From: CAKUIA01 sp044433115
GTDB lineage: Bacteria; Verrucomicrobiota; Verrucomicrobiia; Opitutales; Intestinicryptomonadaceae
Length of the DNA: 64,000 nucleotides
Reading direction: 5' to 3'
Assembly: GCA_044433115.1 (NCBI GenBank)
Contig: JAWXTY010000001.1
Location: 62,001-126,000, forward strand
Position numbers and translations under genes: made by a program. Below, one piece after another: positions 7,521 to 16,534 of the stretch. The first letter of the stretch is position 1. Each line of letters starts with the position of its first letter. Under the pieces are notes generated by a model. The model made no database searches. It was not told the origin of the DNA and was given only the letters and a program-made list of their open reading frames with translations.

Positions 7521-9986
7521 ATGTTCACAAGAAAAGCAAGAGCTAGTTATACAGGTAAAGCCCTAAGGCTTTGGTTTGATATACTTTCTAATACGTGGGA
7601 AAGTGTATATTTTAGCGATGAGGAGTTGGCACTTGGCAGAGAGTATTACAGAAAGGGCTTTATTGAAGAGATAGAGCTTTCTGAAAAAACTTTATCTGCT
7701 ATGGCTAAATTCGACGACGACTCAAAGCCTTATTGCGTGATAGATTTAATCTCAAATAAATTGAGGTTTAGGTGTAGTGTTGCAAATGAATTTTTTGCAA
7801 AGTGCCTTTCAGTTGCTGCCTTATATGAGCTTAGTGAGCTTATGTCAGACTCGTTGCATATCATAGATAACGACGAGGCAAAAGCTGAAAAAGAGGAAGA
7901 GAAAGCTCCTGAAGTTATAGAGGAAAAGCCTGAAATTGCTAGAGATTTTATCTTAGAATTTGCTACAAAAAAGAAGGGGCTTTTCTTTAATACATTCATC
8001 TTAGATGGCAAAAAGAAGCGTTCTATTTATGCTAAGGCTTCGCTAAATTTAGAGTTGAATAATGCTGAGCGAGAGCAGTTGATACGCTTGTCGTCGCTAT
8101 CTAAAAAGGCAGGCTTTGAGTTTGTGTCGTCAGGGCAGATATTGGGCGATTATCTCAAGATTATAAACTTTGTAAATAATGTATTACCTTCTTGGAAAAA
8201 GTATTTCAAGATAGAGAAAAAGGATAATATATACTTATTAGGGGCAGGAGCTAGAACTGTTACTCTCTCTGCAAAGGTGTCGACTTCTTCAAATAATATA
8301 TTCTCTTTAGATTGGGCTATAAGCTTGAATGGCAAAGAGATAGATGTTGCGTATCTAAAGAATTTGTCATCTACAGGAGTGTCTTTAGTGCCTGATTTTG
8401 GTATGTTGCAATTTGATCAAGCTGACGAAGAAATATATAAATATTTTGAAAAGGCAAGAAGTGCAAATAATTCACATATACCAAATTATATGCTATTTTC
8501 GCTCTATTCAGATTTGCCTAATTTGATTATAGATGCAAGGGCAAAAGAGCTATTAGACGACTTTAAATTAGAGAATATTTCAGAAGAAAATACTTATGGA
8601 TTTTTGCGTGGATACCAAGCTAAGGCTGTTTCTTGGGCAAAGAGACTCTTTGAATTTAATTGTAATGTCTTGCTTGCAGACGAGATGGGTTTAGGTAAAA
8701 CTGTGCAAACTTTGGCTTTGATAAAGGAGTATTCAAAGGAGGCAAAGTCTGTTATAGTTATGTGTCCTGCGTCGGTGATACCTGTGTGGAAGTCCGAGTG
8801 CGAAAAGTTTTTCCCAGAATTGACTTGTGAGGTACTAAATTCTAAGTTTGATAAGGAAAATTGCAAAGCGAACATAATTTTAAGTAGCTACACTCAAATT
8901 AGGAAAAATAGAAATCTTGTTGACTCTATTTTATTTGAGCTAGTTGTATTAGACGAAGCACAATTTATCAAAAATCCAGAGGCAAAGACCACTGTTGCTT
9001 GTATGGCTCTAAAGGCTAAGCGAAAGATTGCACTAACTGGTACGCCTATAGAAAATAAGCTCATAGATTTGTGGACTATATTTAGATGGCTTATGCCTCG
9101 TTTGTTGCCAGAAAAGACAGAATTTAAGGCTATATTCTATAATTATAAGCCTGAAGCTCTCGAAAAAGTTAAGCGACAAATTGCTCCATTTTGCCTTAGA
9201 AGGCTTAAAAAAGACGTTGCAAAGCAACTGCCAGATAAGATTTATGCAGACCTTATTTGTCCACTTAGCGACTTGCAACAACTTGAATATAAGAAACTTT
9301 TAGCTCAAGCTAAAAAGGATTTTGGCGAAGCTCTTGCAAATAAAGACAACAAGAAAAAGCTTGGGGTTCTTGCTCTATTAATGAGATTGAGGCAAGTTGC
9401 TTGCGATGCTGGTTTGTTGCCTTGGGTGGATTGTGATTATAAGGATAGTGCTAAAATTTCGCTCTTGTGCGATAGGGTAGATGAATTATTTTTAAATAAC
9501 AAAAAAATTCTTATCTTTAGTCAATTCACAAGTCTCTTAAAGCGAGTTCGTTCTGCTATAGAAGAGCGTTGCCCTGATATGGAAATTTTGGAGCTAACAG
9601 GCTCTACTAAAGATAGGCAAAAACCTGTGGAAGCTTTCCAAAGTGCAAAAAAGCCTACAGTGATTTTAGTTAGCTTAAAGGCAGGTGGAACTGGCATTAC
9701 CCTAACTGACGCAGATTATGTGTTCTTTATGGATCCTTGGTGGAACCCAGCTGCTGAAGAGCAAGCTGTAGATAGAGTGCATAGAATAGGGCGTACAGGC
9801 GATGTATTTATATATAGAATGTATGCACAAGGAACAGTTGAGGACGCTGTAAGAAAGTTGCAAGAGTCTAAGAAAGAGCTGTTTGAAGATGTATTTGGAC
9901 AACTTAGAGATGTGTCGCTTGGCGATAATTTCAATAAGACGATGGAGTTTATTTTAAATAACGTAGAGGAAAAATACGAAGGATAA
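7521..9986 (+). CDS. SNF2-family helicase with degenerate N-terminal SWIM-like region
   Basis: 821-residue Swi2/Snf2 ATPase. The motor is complete: LLADEMGLGKT Walker A near residue 384, DEAQ box near 477, LTGTPIEN motif III, then the helicase-C half with FSQFTSLLKR, AGGTGITLTDADYVFFMDPWWNP and HRIGR. Bacterial members of this HepA-like group usually begin with a SWIM zinc finger (CxC...CxH). Here the corresponding region (around residues 80-110) reads RFRCSVANEFFAKCLSVAAL, so only two cysteines remain and the final His is lost. Probably a DNA translocase in repair or transcription recycling. It starts 5 bp after glgA and ends 2 bp before xth. Confidence 0.92.
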   Translation: MFTRKARASYTGKALRLWFDILSNTWESVYFSDEELALGREYYRKGFIEEIELSEKTLSAMAKFDDDSKPYCVIDLISNKLRFRCSVANEFFAKCLSVAALYELSELMSDSLHIIDNDEAKAEKEEEKAPEVIEEKPEIARDFILEFATKKKGLFFNTFILDGKKKRSIYAKASLNLELNNAEREQLIRLSSLSKKAGFEFVSSGQILGDYLKIINFVNNVLPSWKKYFKIEKKDNIYLLGAGARTVTLSAKVSTSSNNIFSLDWAISLNGKEIDVAYLKNLSSTGVSLVPDFGMLQFDQADEEIYKYFEKARSANNSHIPNYMLFSLYSDLPNLIIDARAKELLDDFKLENISEENTYGFLRGYQAKAVSWAKRLFEFNCNVLLADEMGLGKTVQTLALIKEYSKEAKSVIVMCPASVIPVWKSECEKFFPELTCEVLNSKFDKENCKANIILSSYTQIRKNRNLVDSILFELVVLDEAQFIKNPEAKTTVACMALKAKRKIALTGTPIENKLIDLWTIFRWLMPRLLPEKTEFKAIFYNYKPEALEKVKRQIAPFCLRRLKKDVAKQLPDKIYADLICPLSDLQQLEYKKLLAQAKKDFGEALANKDNKKKLGVLALLMRLRQVACDAGLLPWVDCDYKDSAKISLLCDRVDELFLNNKKILIFSQFTSLLKRVRSAIEERCPDMEILELTGSTKDRQKPVEAFQSAKKPTVILVSLKAGGTGITLTDADYVFFMDPWWNPAAEEQAVDRVHRIGRTGDVFIYRMYAQGTVEDAVRKLQESKKELFEDVFGQLRDVSLGDNFNKTMEFILNNVEEKYEG

Positions 9987-9988
9987 GA

Positions 9989-10747
9989 ATGAAAATATTT
10001 AGTTGGAATGTAAATGGCTTAAGGTCTGTAATTAAAAAGAATTTCTATGAGTTTTTAGAGGAATATGACATAGATGTTTTGTGCTTGCAAGAAACTAGAA
10101 TTACAGAAAAGGACTTAGCTAAAGTAGAGCTTAATTTTAAGCATAAGATATTTAATTTTGCAGAAAAGGCTGGATATTCTGGAACTTGTATAATGAGCCA
10201 AGTTGAGCCTATTTCTATGGAAATTGTAAATTTAGAAAATCACCCCCTAGAAGGCAGAATTTGTAGGGCAGAGTTTGAGAAATTCATCTTGTTTAGCGTA
10301 TATGTGCCTAATTCTAAGAATGGCTTGGAGCGTTTAGATTATAGAGAAAACGAGTGGGATAAGGATTTAAGGGAGTATCTGAACGAGCAATCGAAGATAA
10401 AGCCTGTAATTATGTGTGGCGACTTGAATGTGGCTCATACTGAAATAGATTTAACAAACCCTAAGCAAAATAGAATGTCTGCAGGCTTTACTGACGAAGA
10501 GCGTAGGGGAATGGATTTATACTTAGAGCAAGTGCCTCTTGTTGATATATGGCGTAATATGAACCCTGAGCGTGAGAATAAGTATACTTGGTGGAGTTAC
10601 AGAAGTGCAGCGAGACTTAGGAATGTTGGCTGGAGAATAGATTACTTTTTAATATCGCCACAATTACAATCTATAGTAAACGACGCTCAGGTGCTAGACG
10701 AAGTTCTTGGCTCAGACCATTGTCCAGTTATGCTTGACATAGCTTAG
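9989..10747 (+). CDS. xth: Exodeoxyribonuclease III
   Basis: 252 residues, the usual length for ExoIII/ExoA AP endonucleases of base-excision repair. Catalytic features are visible: WNVNG at 6-10, QETR with metal-ligand Glu35, GDLNVAH near 147, and the terminal GSDHCPV with Asp243-His244. It follows the SNF2 gene by 2 bp, so the two are likely cotranscribed; a shared repair role is an inference. Confidence 0.95.
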   Translation: MKIFSWNVNGLRSVIKKNFYEFLEEYDIDVLCLQETRITEKDLAKVELNFKHKIFNFAEKAGYSGTCIMSQVEPISMEIVNLENHPLEGRICRAEFEKFILFSVYVPNSKNGLERLDYRENEWDKDLREYLNEQSKIKPVIMCGDLNVAHTEIDLTNPKQNRMSAGFTDEERRGMDLYLEQVPLVDIWRNMNPERENKYTWWSYRSAARLRNVGWRIDYFLISPQLQSIVNDAQVLDEVLGSDHCPVMLDIA

Positions 10748-10774
10748 AGTCTTTGCAATAAATGTCTTTTAATA

Positions 10775-11206
10775 ATGATTACTTGTACAAAACTATACGA
10801 CTCTATACCTTTTGCTCATAGACAACACTTGCACGATGGACATTGTGCTTATATACATGGGCATAATTGGGGCATTTCTATAACTTTTGGTTGTAAGAAT
10901 ACAGACGAAAACGATTTTGTGGTAGATTTTGGTAAGCTAAAATTTATCAAGGAATGGATTGTTGAAAATTTAGACCACGCTTGCGTATTGGCAGAAAGCG
11001 ACCCACTTAGAGAAGAAATTTATAACTCAGTTGCTTGTGCTTATAAGCCTTATGTAGTTGAGTCTTGCTCTTGCGAGGGCTTGGCAAAGCACTTGTTTGA
11101 TATATTTGATAAAATGGTTAGAGAATATTCTAATGATAGAGCCTTTGTGGCTCAAATTTCTATAAGCGAAGACGAGAAGAATACAGCTTGTTATTCTAAG
11201 GATTAG
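10775..11206 (+). CDS. queD: 6-carboxytetrahydropterin synthase QueD
   Basis: 143 residues, T-fold enzyme of the PTPS/QueD family that makes 6-carboxy-5,6,7,8-tetrahydropterin from dihydroneopterin triphosphate, the first committed step to queuosine. Zinc ligands His15, His28 and His30 and the catalytic Cys24 are visible in the CAYIHGH motif. DFVVDFGKLK and NLDHACV are also typical. It ends 3 bp before queE, so the three que genes form a unit. No preQ1 riboswitch is visible in the 27-bp gap upstream. Confidence 0.93.
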   Translation: MITCTKLYDSIPFAHRQHLHDGHCAYIHGHNWGISITFGCKNTDENDFVVDFGKLKFIKEWIVENLDHACVLAESDPLREEIYNSVACAYKPYVVESCSCEGLAKHLFDIFDKMVREYSNDRAFVAQISISEDEKNTACYSKD

Positions 11207-11209
11207 GCA

Positions 11210-11812
11210 ATGAATTTAACTTTATCGGAGGAGTTTTTGTCCTTCCAAGGCGAAGGTAGTTTTATGGGAAGGCGTGCGTATTTTATACGTACATATGGTT
11301 GCCCTGTAAAATGCTCTTGGTGTGATACTAAAGACTCTTGGCTTGGGCAGTCTTATTCTGCGAGCATTGAGGATATAGTAGATAGAGTTTTAGCTTCAAA
11401 GGCTGAGATTGCTGTTATTACTGGAGGCGAGCCTTGTTTGCAGGACTTGAGCCTTTTGGTAGAAAAGCTCAAGGAAAATTCTATAAAAGTGCATTTAGAA
11501 ACTAGTGGCGTTTTGCCTAATAAGTGGGATTTTGACTGGATTGTTCTTAGCCCAAAGTTGGGTAAAAAGGTAGATGAAACTTTCCTTGAAAGTGCAAAGG
11601 AGATGAAGTTTATCTTGGGCGATATCGAGGAAATGAAAGAATATAATTGCTACTTAAAAGAAGCGAAAAATGTGAACTTTGTGTGGTTGCACCCACAGTC
11701 TCAAAAACTTGAGAACAAAGAGCTTATGAAGGCTATAGCAAGTTATGTAGTAGAAAATGGCGAGCCTTATAGGGCAGGGTGTCAACTGCATAAGATATAT
11801 AATTTTAGATAA
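11210..11812 (+). CDS. queE: 7-carboxy-7-deazaguanine synthase QueE
   Basis: 200-residue radical-SAM enzyme that rearranges carboxytetrahydropterin to 7-carboxy-7-deazaguanine. The 4Fe-4S ligands are the CX3CX2C cysteines 31, 35 and 38 (CPVKCSWC), after the family's SFQGEGSFMGRRAYFIR start. TGGEPCLQ supplies the SAM-binding GGE motif. Sits directly between queD and queF. Confidence 0.94.
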   Translation: MNLTLSEEFLSFQGEGSFMGRRAYFIRTYGCPVKCSWCDTKDSWLGQSYSASIEDIVDRVLASKAEIAVITGGEPCLQDLSLLVEKLKENSIKVHLETSGVLPNKWDFDWIVLSPKLGKKVDETFLESAKEMKFILGDIEEMKEYNCYLKEAKNVNFVWLHPQSQKLENKELMKAIASYVVENGEPYRAGCQLHKIYNFR

Positions 11813-11836
11813 AAATTTAGATAAAATAATACAGAT

Positions 11837-12244
11837 ATGAAAACAGAAAATAAAGATTTAGATGGCTTGACTCTTCTAGGTATAAATGTGAATAAACCCT
11901 CTAAGAAATTAGAGACTTTTCCAAATAAGAACCCTGAAAGAGACTACACTATAGAGCTTGTTACAGAGGAGTTTACTTGCCTTTGTCCTGCAACTGGTCA
12001 ACCTGATTTTGCGAAAATTACAATTAAATACATACCTGATGAAAAGATAGTTGAGAGTAAGTCTTTAAAGATGTACTTGTGGTCTTTTAGAAACGAGGGT
12101 TGCTTTCACGAGCATTTAAGCAATGTGATTTTGACAGACTTAGTTGAGGCTCTCGACCCAAGATGGTGCAAAGTTATAGGCGATTTTAACGCTAGAGGTG
12201 GCATATCTATAAAGATAGAAGCTGAGCATAAAAAGCAGTCTTAA
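11837..12244 (+). CDS. queF: NADPH-dependent preQ0 reductase QueF
   Basis: 135 residues, the short unimodular form. Reduces the nitrile preQ0 to preQ1. The catalytic Cys50 and Asp57 stand in the diagnostic CPATGQPDFA segment, and the NADPH-binding ESKSLKMYLWSFRNE motif follows. The C-terminal FNARGGI is also conserved. queC (preQ0 synthase) and tgt are not in this window and must lie elsewhere if the pathway is complete. Confidence 0.95.
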   Translation: MKTENKDLDGLTLLGINVNKPSKKLETFPNKNPERDYTIELVTEEFTCLCPATGQPDFAKITIKYIPDEKIVESKSLKMYLWSFRNEGCFHEHLSNVILTDLVEALDPRWCKVIGDFNARGGISIKIEAEHKKQS

Positions 12245-12348
12245 TAGGCTTATTGGCTAAGACTTAGCAGAATATGCTTGACCAAGGGGGTATTTTTAGC
12301 AGAATACTTGAGAAAATAATTGTGAAATTATAAATAGGAGAATAAAAA

Positions 12349-13575
12349 ATGGCATTGATAGTCCAAAAATATGGTGGCACTTCAGTTGGAGACACTGTAA
12401 GAATTAGAGCTGTAGCTCAAAGAGTAAAAGCTTGCGTAGAAGAAGGTAACCAAGTTGTAGTTGTAGTATCTGCAAGAAGTGGCGTTACAAATGAATTAGT
12501 AGCTAGAGCAAAAGACTTTGGTTCTACTCTTAGCGAAAGAGAAATGGATATGCTCTTAGTTGCTGGCGAACAAGAAACTATAGCATTGACTGCTATGGCG
12601 TTGCAATCTATGGGCATAAAAGCTGTGTCTAGGACAGGGGCAGCAGCTGGTATAGTAACAGACTCAGCTCACACTAAGGCTCGTATAATTAAATTGACTA
12701 ATGGCGATGTAAAAGAACGCTTGGCAGAAGGCAATGTAGTAATCGTTGCAGGTTTCCAAGGTGCTGATGAAAATGGCGAAATCACAACGCTAGGTCGTGG
12801 TGGTAGCGATTTGTCTGCAGTGGCTTTAGCAGCTGGACTTAAGGCAGATTTATGCCAAATTTATACTGACGTAGAAGGTATATATACAGCAGACCCAAGA
12901 ATAGTTCGTTTTGCAAAGAAAATCAATGAAATGGCTTATGATGAGCTATTAGAATTAGCCTCTAGTGGCTCTAAGGTAATGCAAGCAAGGTCTGTGGAAT
13001 TTGCAAGAAAGCATAATGTAGTATTTGAAGTAAGATCAAGTTTTAATAATCAACCAGGAACAATAGTGAAATCAGAAGTTTCTTCAATGGAAAATATAGT
13101 AGTTAGCGGTATCGCTGTAGATAAAAATCAAGTTAAGCTCACTCTTGTTGGGCTAAACGACGAACCAGGGGCAGCAGCTGAAGTTTTTGAATGCTTAGCT
13201 CACGCTAATATCACTGTAGATATGATTGTGCAAAACGTTGCTCGTGGAGGTAAGGCTAACTTGACTTTCACTGTTGCAAAGGACGACGCTGAAAAGGCTA
13301 AGAGCGTTTTAGACGCAGCTCAAGGCTCTTTGAAAGACGCTCACGTTGACTCTGTTAGCGAAATTGCAAAGGTTTCTGCAGTTGGTATAGGTATGAAGAG
13401 CCACAGTGGTATAGCTTCTTCATTCTTTGGTTCATTAGCTAGAGCTGGTATCAATATAGAATTGATTACTACAAGCGAAATCAAAATATCTGTAGGTATA
13501 GATTTAGCTCGTGCTGACGAAGCTGTAAATGTATTGCATAGTGCATTCGATTTAGACGAAGTTGTAACAGATTAA
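12349..13575 (+). CDS. lysC: Aspartate kinase
   Basis: 408 residues, the monofunctional LysC form. First enzyme of the aspartate family pathway (Lys, Thr, Met, diaminopimelate). KYGGTS at 7-12 and the amino-acid kinase core with GFQGADENGEITTLGRGGSD are present; two ACT domains from about 265 to 400 give feedback control. One of the few genes here with a clear ribosome-binding site (AGGAG 7-8 bp before the ATG). It ends 4 bp before thrC, so regulation is probably shared. Confidence 0.95.
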   Translation: MALIVQKYGGTSVGDTVRIRAVAQRVKACVEEGNQVVVVVSARSGVTNELVARAKDFGSTLSEREMDMLLVAGEQETIALTAMALQSMGIKAVSRTGAAAGIVTDSAHTKARIIKLTNGDVKERLAEGNVVIVAGFQGADENGEITTLGRGGSDLSAVALAAGLKADLCQIYTDVEGIYTADPRIVRFAKKINEMAYDELLELASSGSKVMQARSVEFARKHNVVFEVRSSFNNQPGTIVKSEVSSMENIVVSGIAVDKNQVKLTLVGLNDEPGAAAEVFECLAHANITVDMIVQNVARGGKANLTFTVAKDDAEKAKSVLDAAQGSLKDAHVDSVSEIAKVSAVGIGMKSHSGIASSFFGSLARAGINIELITTSEIKISVGIDLARADEAVNVLHSAFDLDEVVTD

Positions 13576-13579
13576 TATT

Positions 13580-14947
13580 ATGAATTTCAAAAGCACGAGA
13601 GCAAAGTCTAAGGTATTAAATTTTAGCCAAGTAGTCGAGGAAGGCTTAGCTACAGATGGAGGCTTGTATGTGCCTGAATACTTCCCTGATATTTCAGCGA
13701 AGCTCGACTCTTGGGAAGGTTTAGACTACCCAACTCTCTGCTTTGAATTTTTTAAGCTATTTACTCAAGAGATACCCGAAGGCGACTTAAAGGAAATTGT
13801 ATTTAATTCATACAATAAGTTTGATGACGCCCAAATTGCTCCTATGAAAAAGTTGACAGATAAGTTATTTATCCTCGAGCTTTTCCATGGGTCGACCTTG
13901 GCATTTAAGGACTTTGCCTTGCAATTATTGGGTAATTTATATGAGTATATATTGACAAAGTCTGGCAAGACTATGAATGTCTTGGGGGCAACTAGTGGCG
14001 ACACTGGTTCAGCTGCAATTAGTGCTTTGTTGGGCAAAAGGGGCGTAAATATTTTTATGCTATATCCAGAGGGCAGAATTTCTCCTTTGCAAGAAAGACA
14101 GATGACTTGTACTGGAGCTGAAAACGTGTTCCCTATAGCTATAAGTGGCACTTTCGACGACGCACAAATGATGGTTAAGAGCTTGTTTGGCGATGTTGAA
14201 TTTAAGAATAAATGGGACTTGCGTGCTATAAATTCTATCAATATGGCAAGGATTTTAGCTCAGTGCGTATACTATATATTTGCATATTTGAAAGTTGAAA
14301 AGTCTCAGCGTGAAAATATAGAATTTGTCGTACCTACTGGCAACTTTGGCAATGTTTTAGCTGGCTGGTTTGCTTATAAAATGGGTATGAAAGTTAAGGG
14401 CTTTAAGGTTGCGACTAATCAAAATGACATATTGTTTAGACTTTTCGACACAGGTGTTTATAAGCTAGACGATGTTAAGCCAAGCTATGCTCCTTCTATG
14501 GATATACAAATTGCGTCGAACTTTGAGCGTTTTATCTATTATATGGAAAATCAAAACGCAGAAAAAGTTTGCGAAATAATGGATAGCTTTTCTAAGAATG
14601 CTATGTGGGAGTTTGATAACTTTGAAAAGTCTAACTTCTCAGCAAGTAGAATGACTGATGAAGAAATACCTGCTGTAATCGCTGATATTTACAAGAAATA
14701 TGACTATATTATTGACCCTCACACTGCTTGTGCTTTTGCCGATATTAATGAGGAAAGCTTAACTATAGTGTTATCTACTGCAAGCCCTGCTAAATTCCCA
14801 GAGCTGATTGTAGATACAATAAATGTAGAGCCAAAGGCTGATAGTCTTGAAAAGTTGAAGAGCTTGACTATAGTAAATAGCAAAATGAAAGTCGATTTAG
14901 GCGACTTGAGAGAATTTATAAATTTAAGAGGATTAAAGAATGACTAA
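13580..14947 (+). CDS. thrC: Threonine synthase
   Basis: 455 residues, the long fungal/E. coli-type ThrC. PLP-dependent conversion of O-phosphohomoserine to threonine. N-terminal ATDGGLYVPEYFP motif; PLP lysine is Lys110 in HGSTLAFKDFALQLLG; GATSGDTGSAA is the phosphate-binding loop; VPTGNFGNVLAG is the second PLP-contact loop. Its last 8 bp overlap the start of cimA (ATG inside the stop region), indicating translational coupling. Confidence 0.95.
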   Translation: MNFKSTRAKSKVLNFSQVVEEGLATDGGLYVPEYFPDISAKLDSWEGLDYPTLCFEFFKLFTQEIPEGDLKEIVFNSYNKFDDAQIAPMKKLTDKLFILELFHGSTLAFKDFALQLLGNLYEYILTKSGKTMNVLGATSGDTGSAAISALLGKRGVNIFMLYPEGRISPLQERQMTCTGAENVFPIAISGTFDDAQMMVKSLFGDVEFKNKWDLRAINSINMARILAQCVYYIFAYLKVEKSQRENIEFVVPTGNFGNVLAGWFAYKMGMKVKGFKVATNQNDILFRLFDTGVYKLDDVKPSYAPSMDIQIASNFERFIYYMENQNAEKVCEIMDSFSKNAMWEFDNFEKSNFSASRMTDEEIPAVIADIYKKYDYIIDPHTACAFADINEESLTIVLSTASPAKFPELIVDTINVEPKADSLEKLKSLTIVNSKMKVDLGDLREFINLRGLKND

Positions 14948-16505
14948 TAAAATGTTCATATACGACACTACACTAAGAGACGGAACTCAAGGCGAAGGAG
15001 TTTCGCTTTCAGTATCTTCAAAATTGAGGCTTGTAACTAAGCTAGACACTTTTGGTGTAGATTATATTGAAGGTGGTTGGCCAGGCTCTAACCCTCGTGA
15101 TATGGCTTTCTTTGAGGAAGTTAAAAAGATGGAGCTAAAGCACGCTAAGATAGCTGCTTTTGGCTCTACTAGAAGGGCGAATATTGAGGCTAAAGACGAC
15201 AATCAATTACAGATGTTGTTGGAGTCGCAAGCTCAAGTTTTGACTATTTTTGGTAAAACTTGGTTGCTACACGTAACTGAAGTTATCAAAACTGAGCCTC
15301 AAGAAAATTTAGATATGATTAAGTCTAGTGTAGCTTTTCTAAAGGAAAATGGCAGAGAAGTTATTTACGACGCTGAGCATTTCTTCGATGGCTACAAGGA
15401 TAATGCTGAATATGCTATGCAAACTCTAGCTGCTGCTGTAGCAGGTGGGGCAGACTTCCTTTGCTTGTGCGATACTAATGGGGGTACGATGGTTGAGGAG
15501 TTTCAAGGAATAGTTAAAGCTGTTATAGACGAATTTAATGTTCCTGTTGGAGTACATTGTCATAACGATACTGGCTTGGCTGTTGCATTGTCTCTATGTG
15601 GGGCGAAAATTGGGGCTAAGATGATTCAAGGCACAATGAATGGCGTAGGCGAAAGAACTGGCAATGCTAATTTATGCACAATAATGCCTAACTTGGCTTT
15701 AAAGCTTGGTAAAGATTTTTACTGTGCTGGCAATATGTCAAAATTGCGTGATTTATCGCTTTTTGCAGATGAAATGATTAATATACGTAGCGACGCAAAA
15801 GCTCCTTACGTAGGTTTATCTGCATTCGCACACAAGGGGGGAGTTCACGCAGACGCAGCAAACAAAGTTTCTCGTAGCTATGAGCATATAGACCCAGCTT
15901 TAGTTGGAAATAAGACAAGAATTTTAATTAGCGATATGTCTGGTAGAGCTTCTCTAAAGATGAAAGCTAGCGAGTTTGGTGTAGATATTAATTCTAAAGA
16001 CCCTCAAGTTAAGGACTTTTTAGATGAGCTTAAAAAGCTTGAATTTAAGGGCTATGGCTATGAGGCTGCAGACGCTTCTTTTAGCTTGTTGCTAAGTAAA
16101 TTCTTAAAGGGTAGGAAAGATTTCTTTAAAATTTTATCTTATAAAGTTAGTGTTGAAAAAGACGATAATGGCTTAGAGATGTATTCATTGGCAAAGGTTA
16201 ATATACTTGTCGATGGTGTGATAGAAACAACTTCAGCTCAGGCTAAAGGTCCTGTCGAAGCTCTTGATACTGCCTTGAAAAATGCTTTAATTCCTAAATT
16301 TCCTCAAATAAGAAATATGGAATTGACTGACTTTAAAGTTAGAATTTTAGATAGCTCTGCAGGAACAAATGCCACAACTAGGGTTAATATAGAAACCAAG
16401 GAAGGCGACAAAATTTGGGAGACTGTAGGTGCTTCTGTAAATGTAATTGAAGCTGCTTGTGAGGCTCTAAAAGATGCTTTGGAATACAGATTGCAAATGA
16501 GCTAA
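14940..16505 (+). CDS. cimA: (R)-citramalate synthase CimA
   Basis: 521 residues, in the size range of CimA and of 2-isopropylmalate synthases. The TTLRDGTQGEGVSLS start and EGGWPGSNPRD are the signature of the citramalate subgroup. Makes citramalate from pyruvate and acetyl-CoA, a threonine-independent route to 2-oxobutyrate for isoleucine. Metal-binding HCHND appears near 205, and the C-terminal regulatory LeuA dimer domain covers about 390-520. Overlaps thrC by 8 bp, so both routes toward 2-oxobutyrate precursors are in one operon. Confidence 0.92.
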   Translation: MTNKMFIYDTTLRDGTQGEGVSLSVSSKLRLVTKLDTFGVDYIEGGWPGSNPRDMAFFEEVKKMELKHAKIAAFGSTRRANIEAKDDNQLQMLLESQAQVLTIFGKTWLLHVTEVIKTEPQENLDMIKSSVAFLKENGREVIYDAEHFFDGYKDNAEYAMQTLAAAVAGGADFLCLCDTNGGTMVEEFQGIVKAVIDEFNVPVGVHCHNDTGLAVALSLCGAKIGAKMIQGTMNGVGERTGNANLCTIMPNLALKLGKDFYCAGNMSKLRDLSLFADEMINIRSDAKAPYVGLSAFAHKGGVHADAANKVSRSYEHIDPALVGNKTRILISDMSGRASLKMKASEFGVDINSKDPQVKDFLDELKKLEFKGYGYEAADASFSLLLSKFLKGRKDFFKILSYKVSVEKDDNGLEMYSLAKVNILVDGVIETTSAQAKGPVEALDTALKNALIPKFPQIRNMELTDFKVRILDSSAGTNATTRVNIETKEGDKIWETVGASVNVIEAACEALKDALEYRLQMS

Positions 16506-16534
16506 ATTATTGATAGGCGAGTTCTAGGAATTTT

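Noticed and set aside
10748..10774. preQ1 riboswitch before queD
   Set aside because: The gap is only 27 bp and has no preQ1 aptamer features.
13765..14241. 158-residue minus-strand frame in thrC
   Set aside because: Antisense to threonine synthase, whose PLP and phosphate motifs are all intact on the plus strand.
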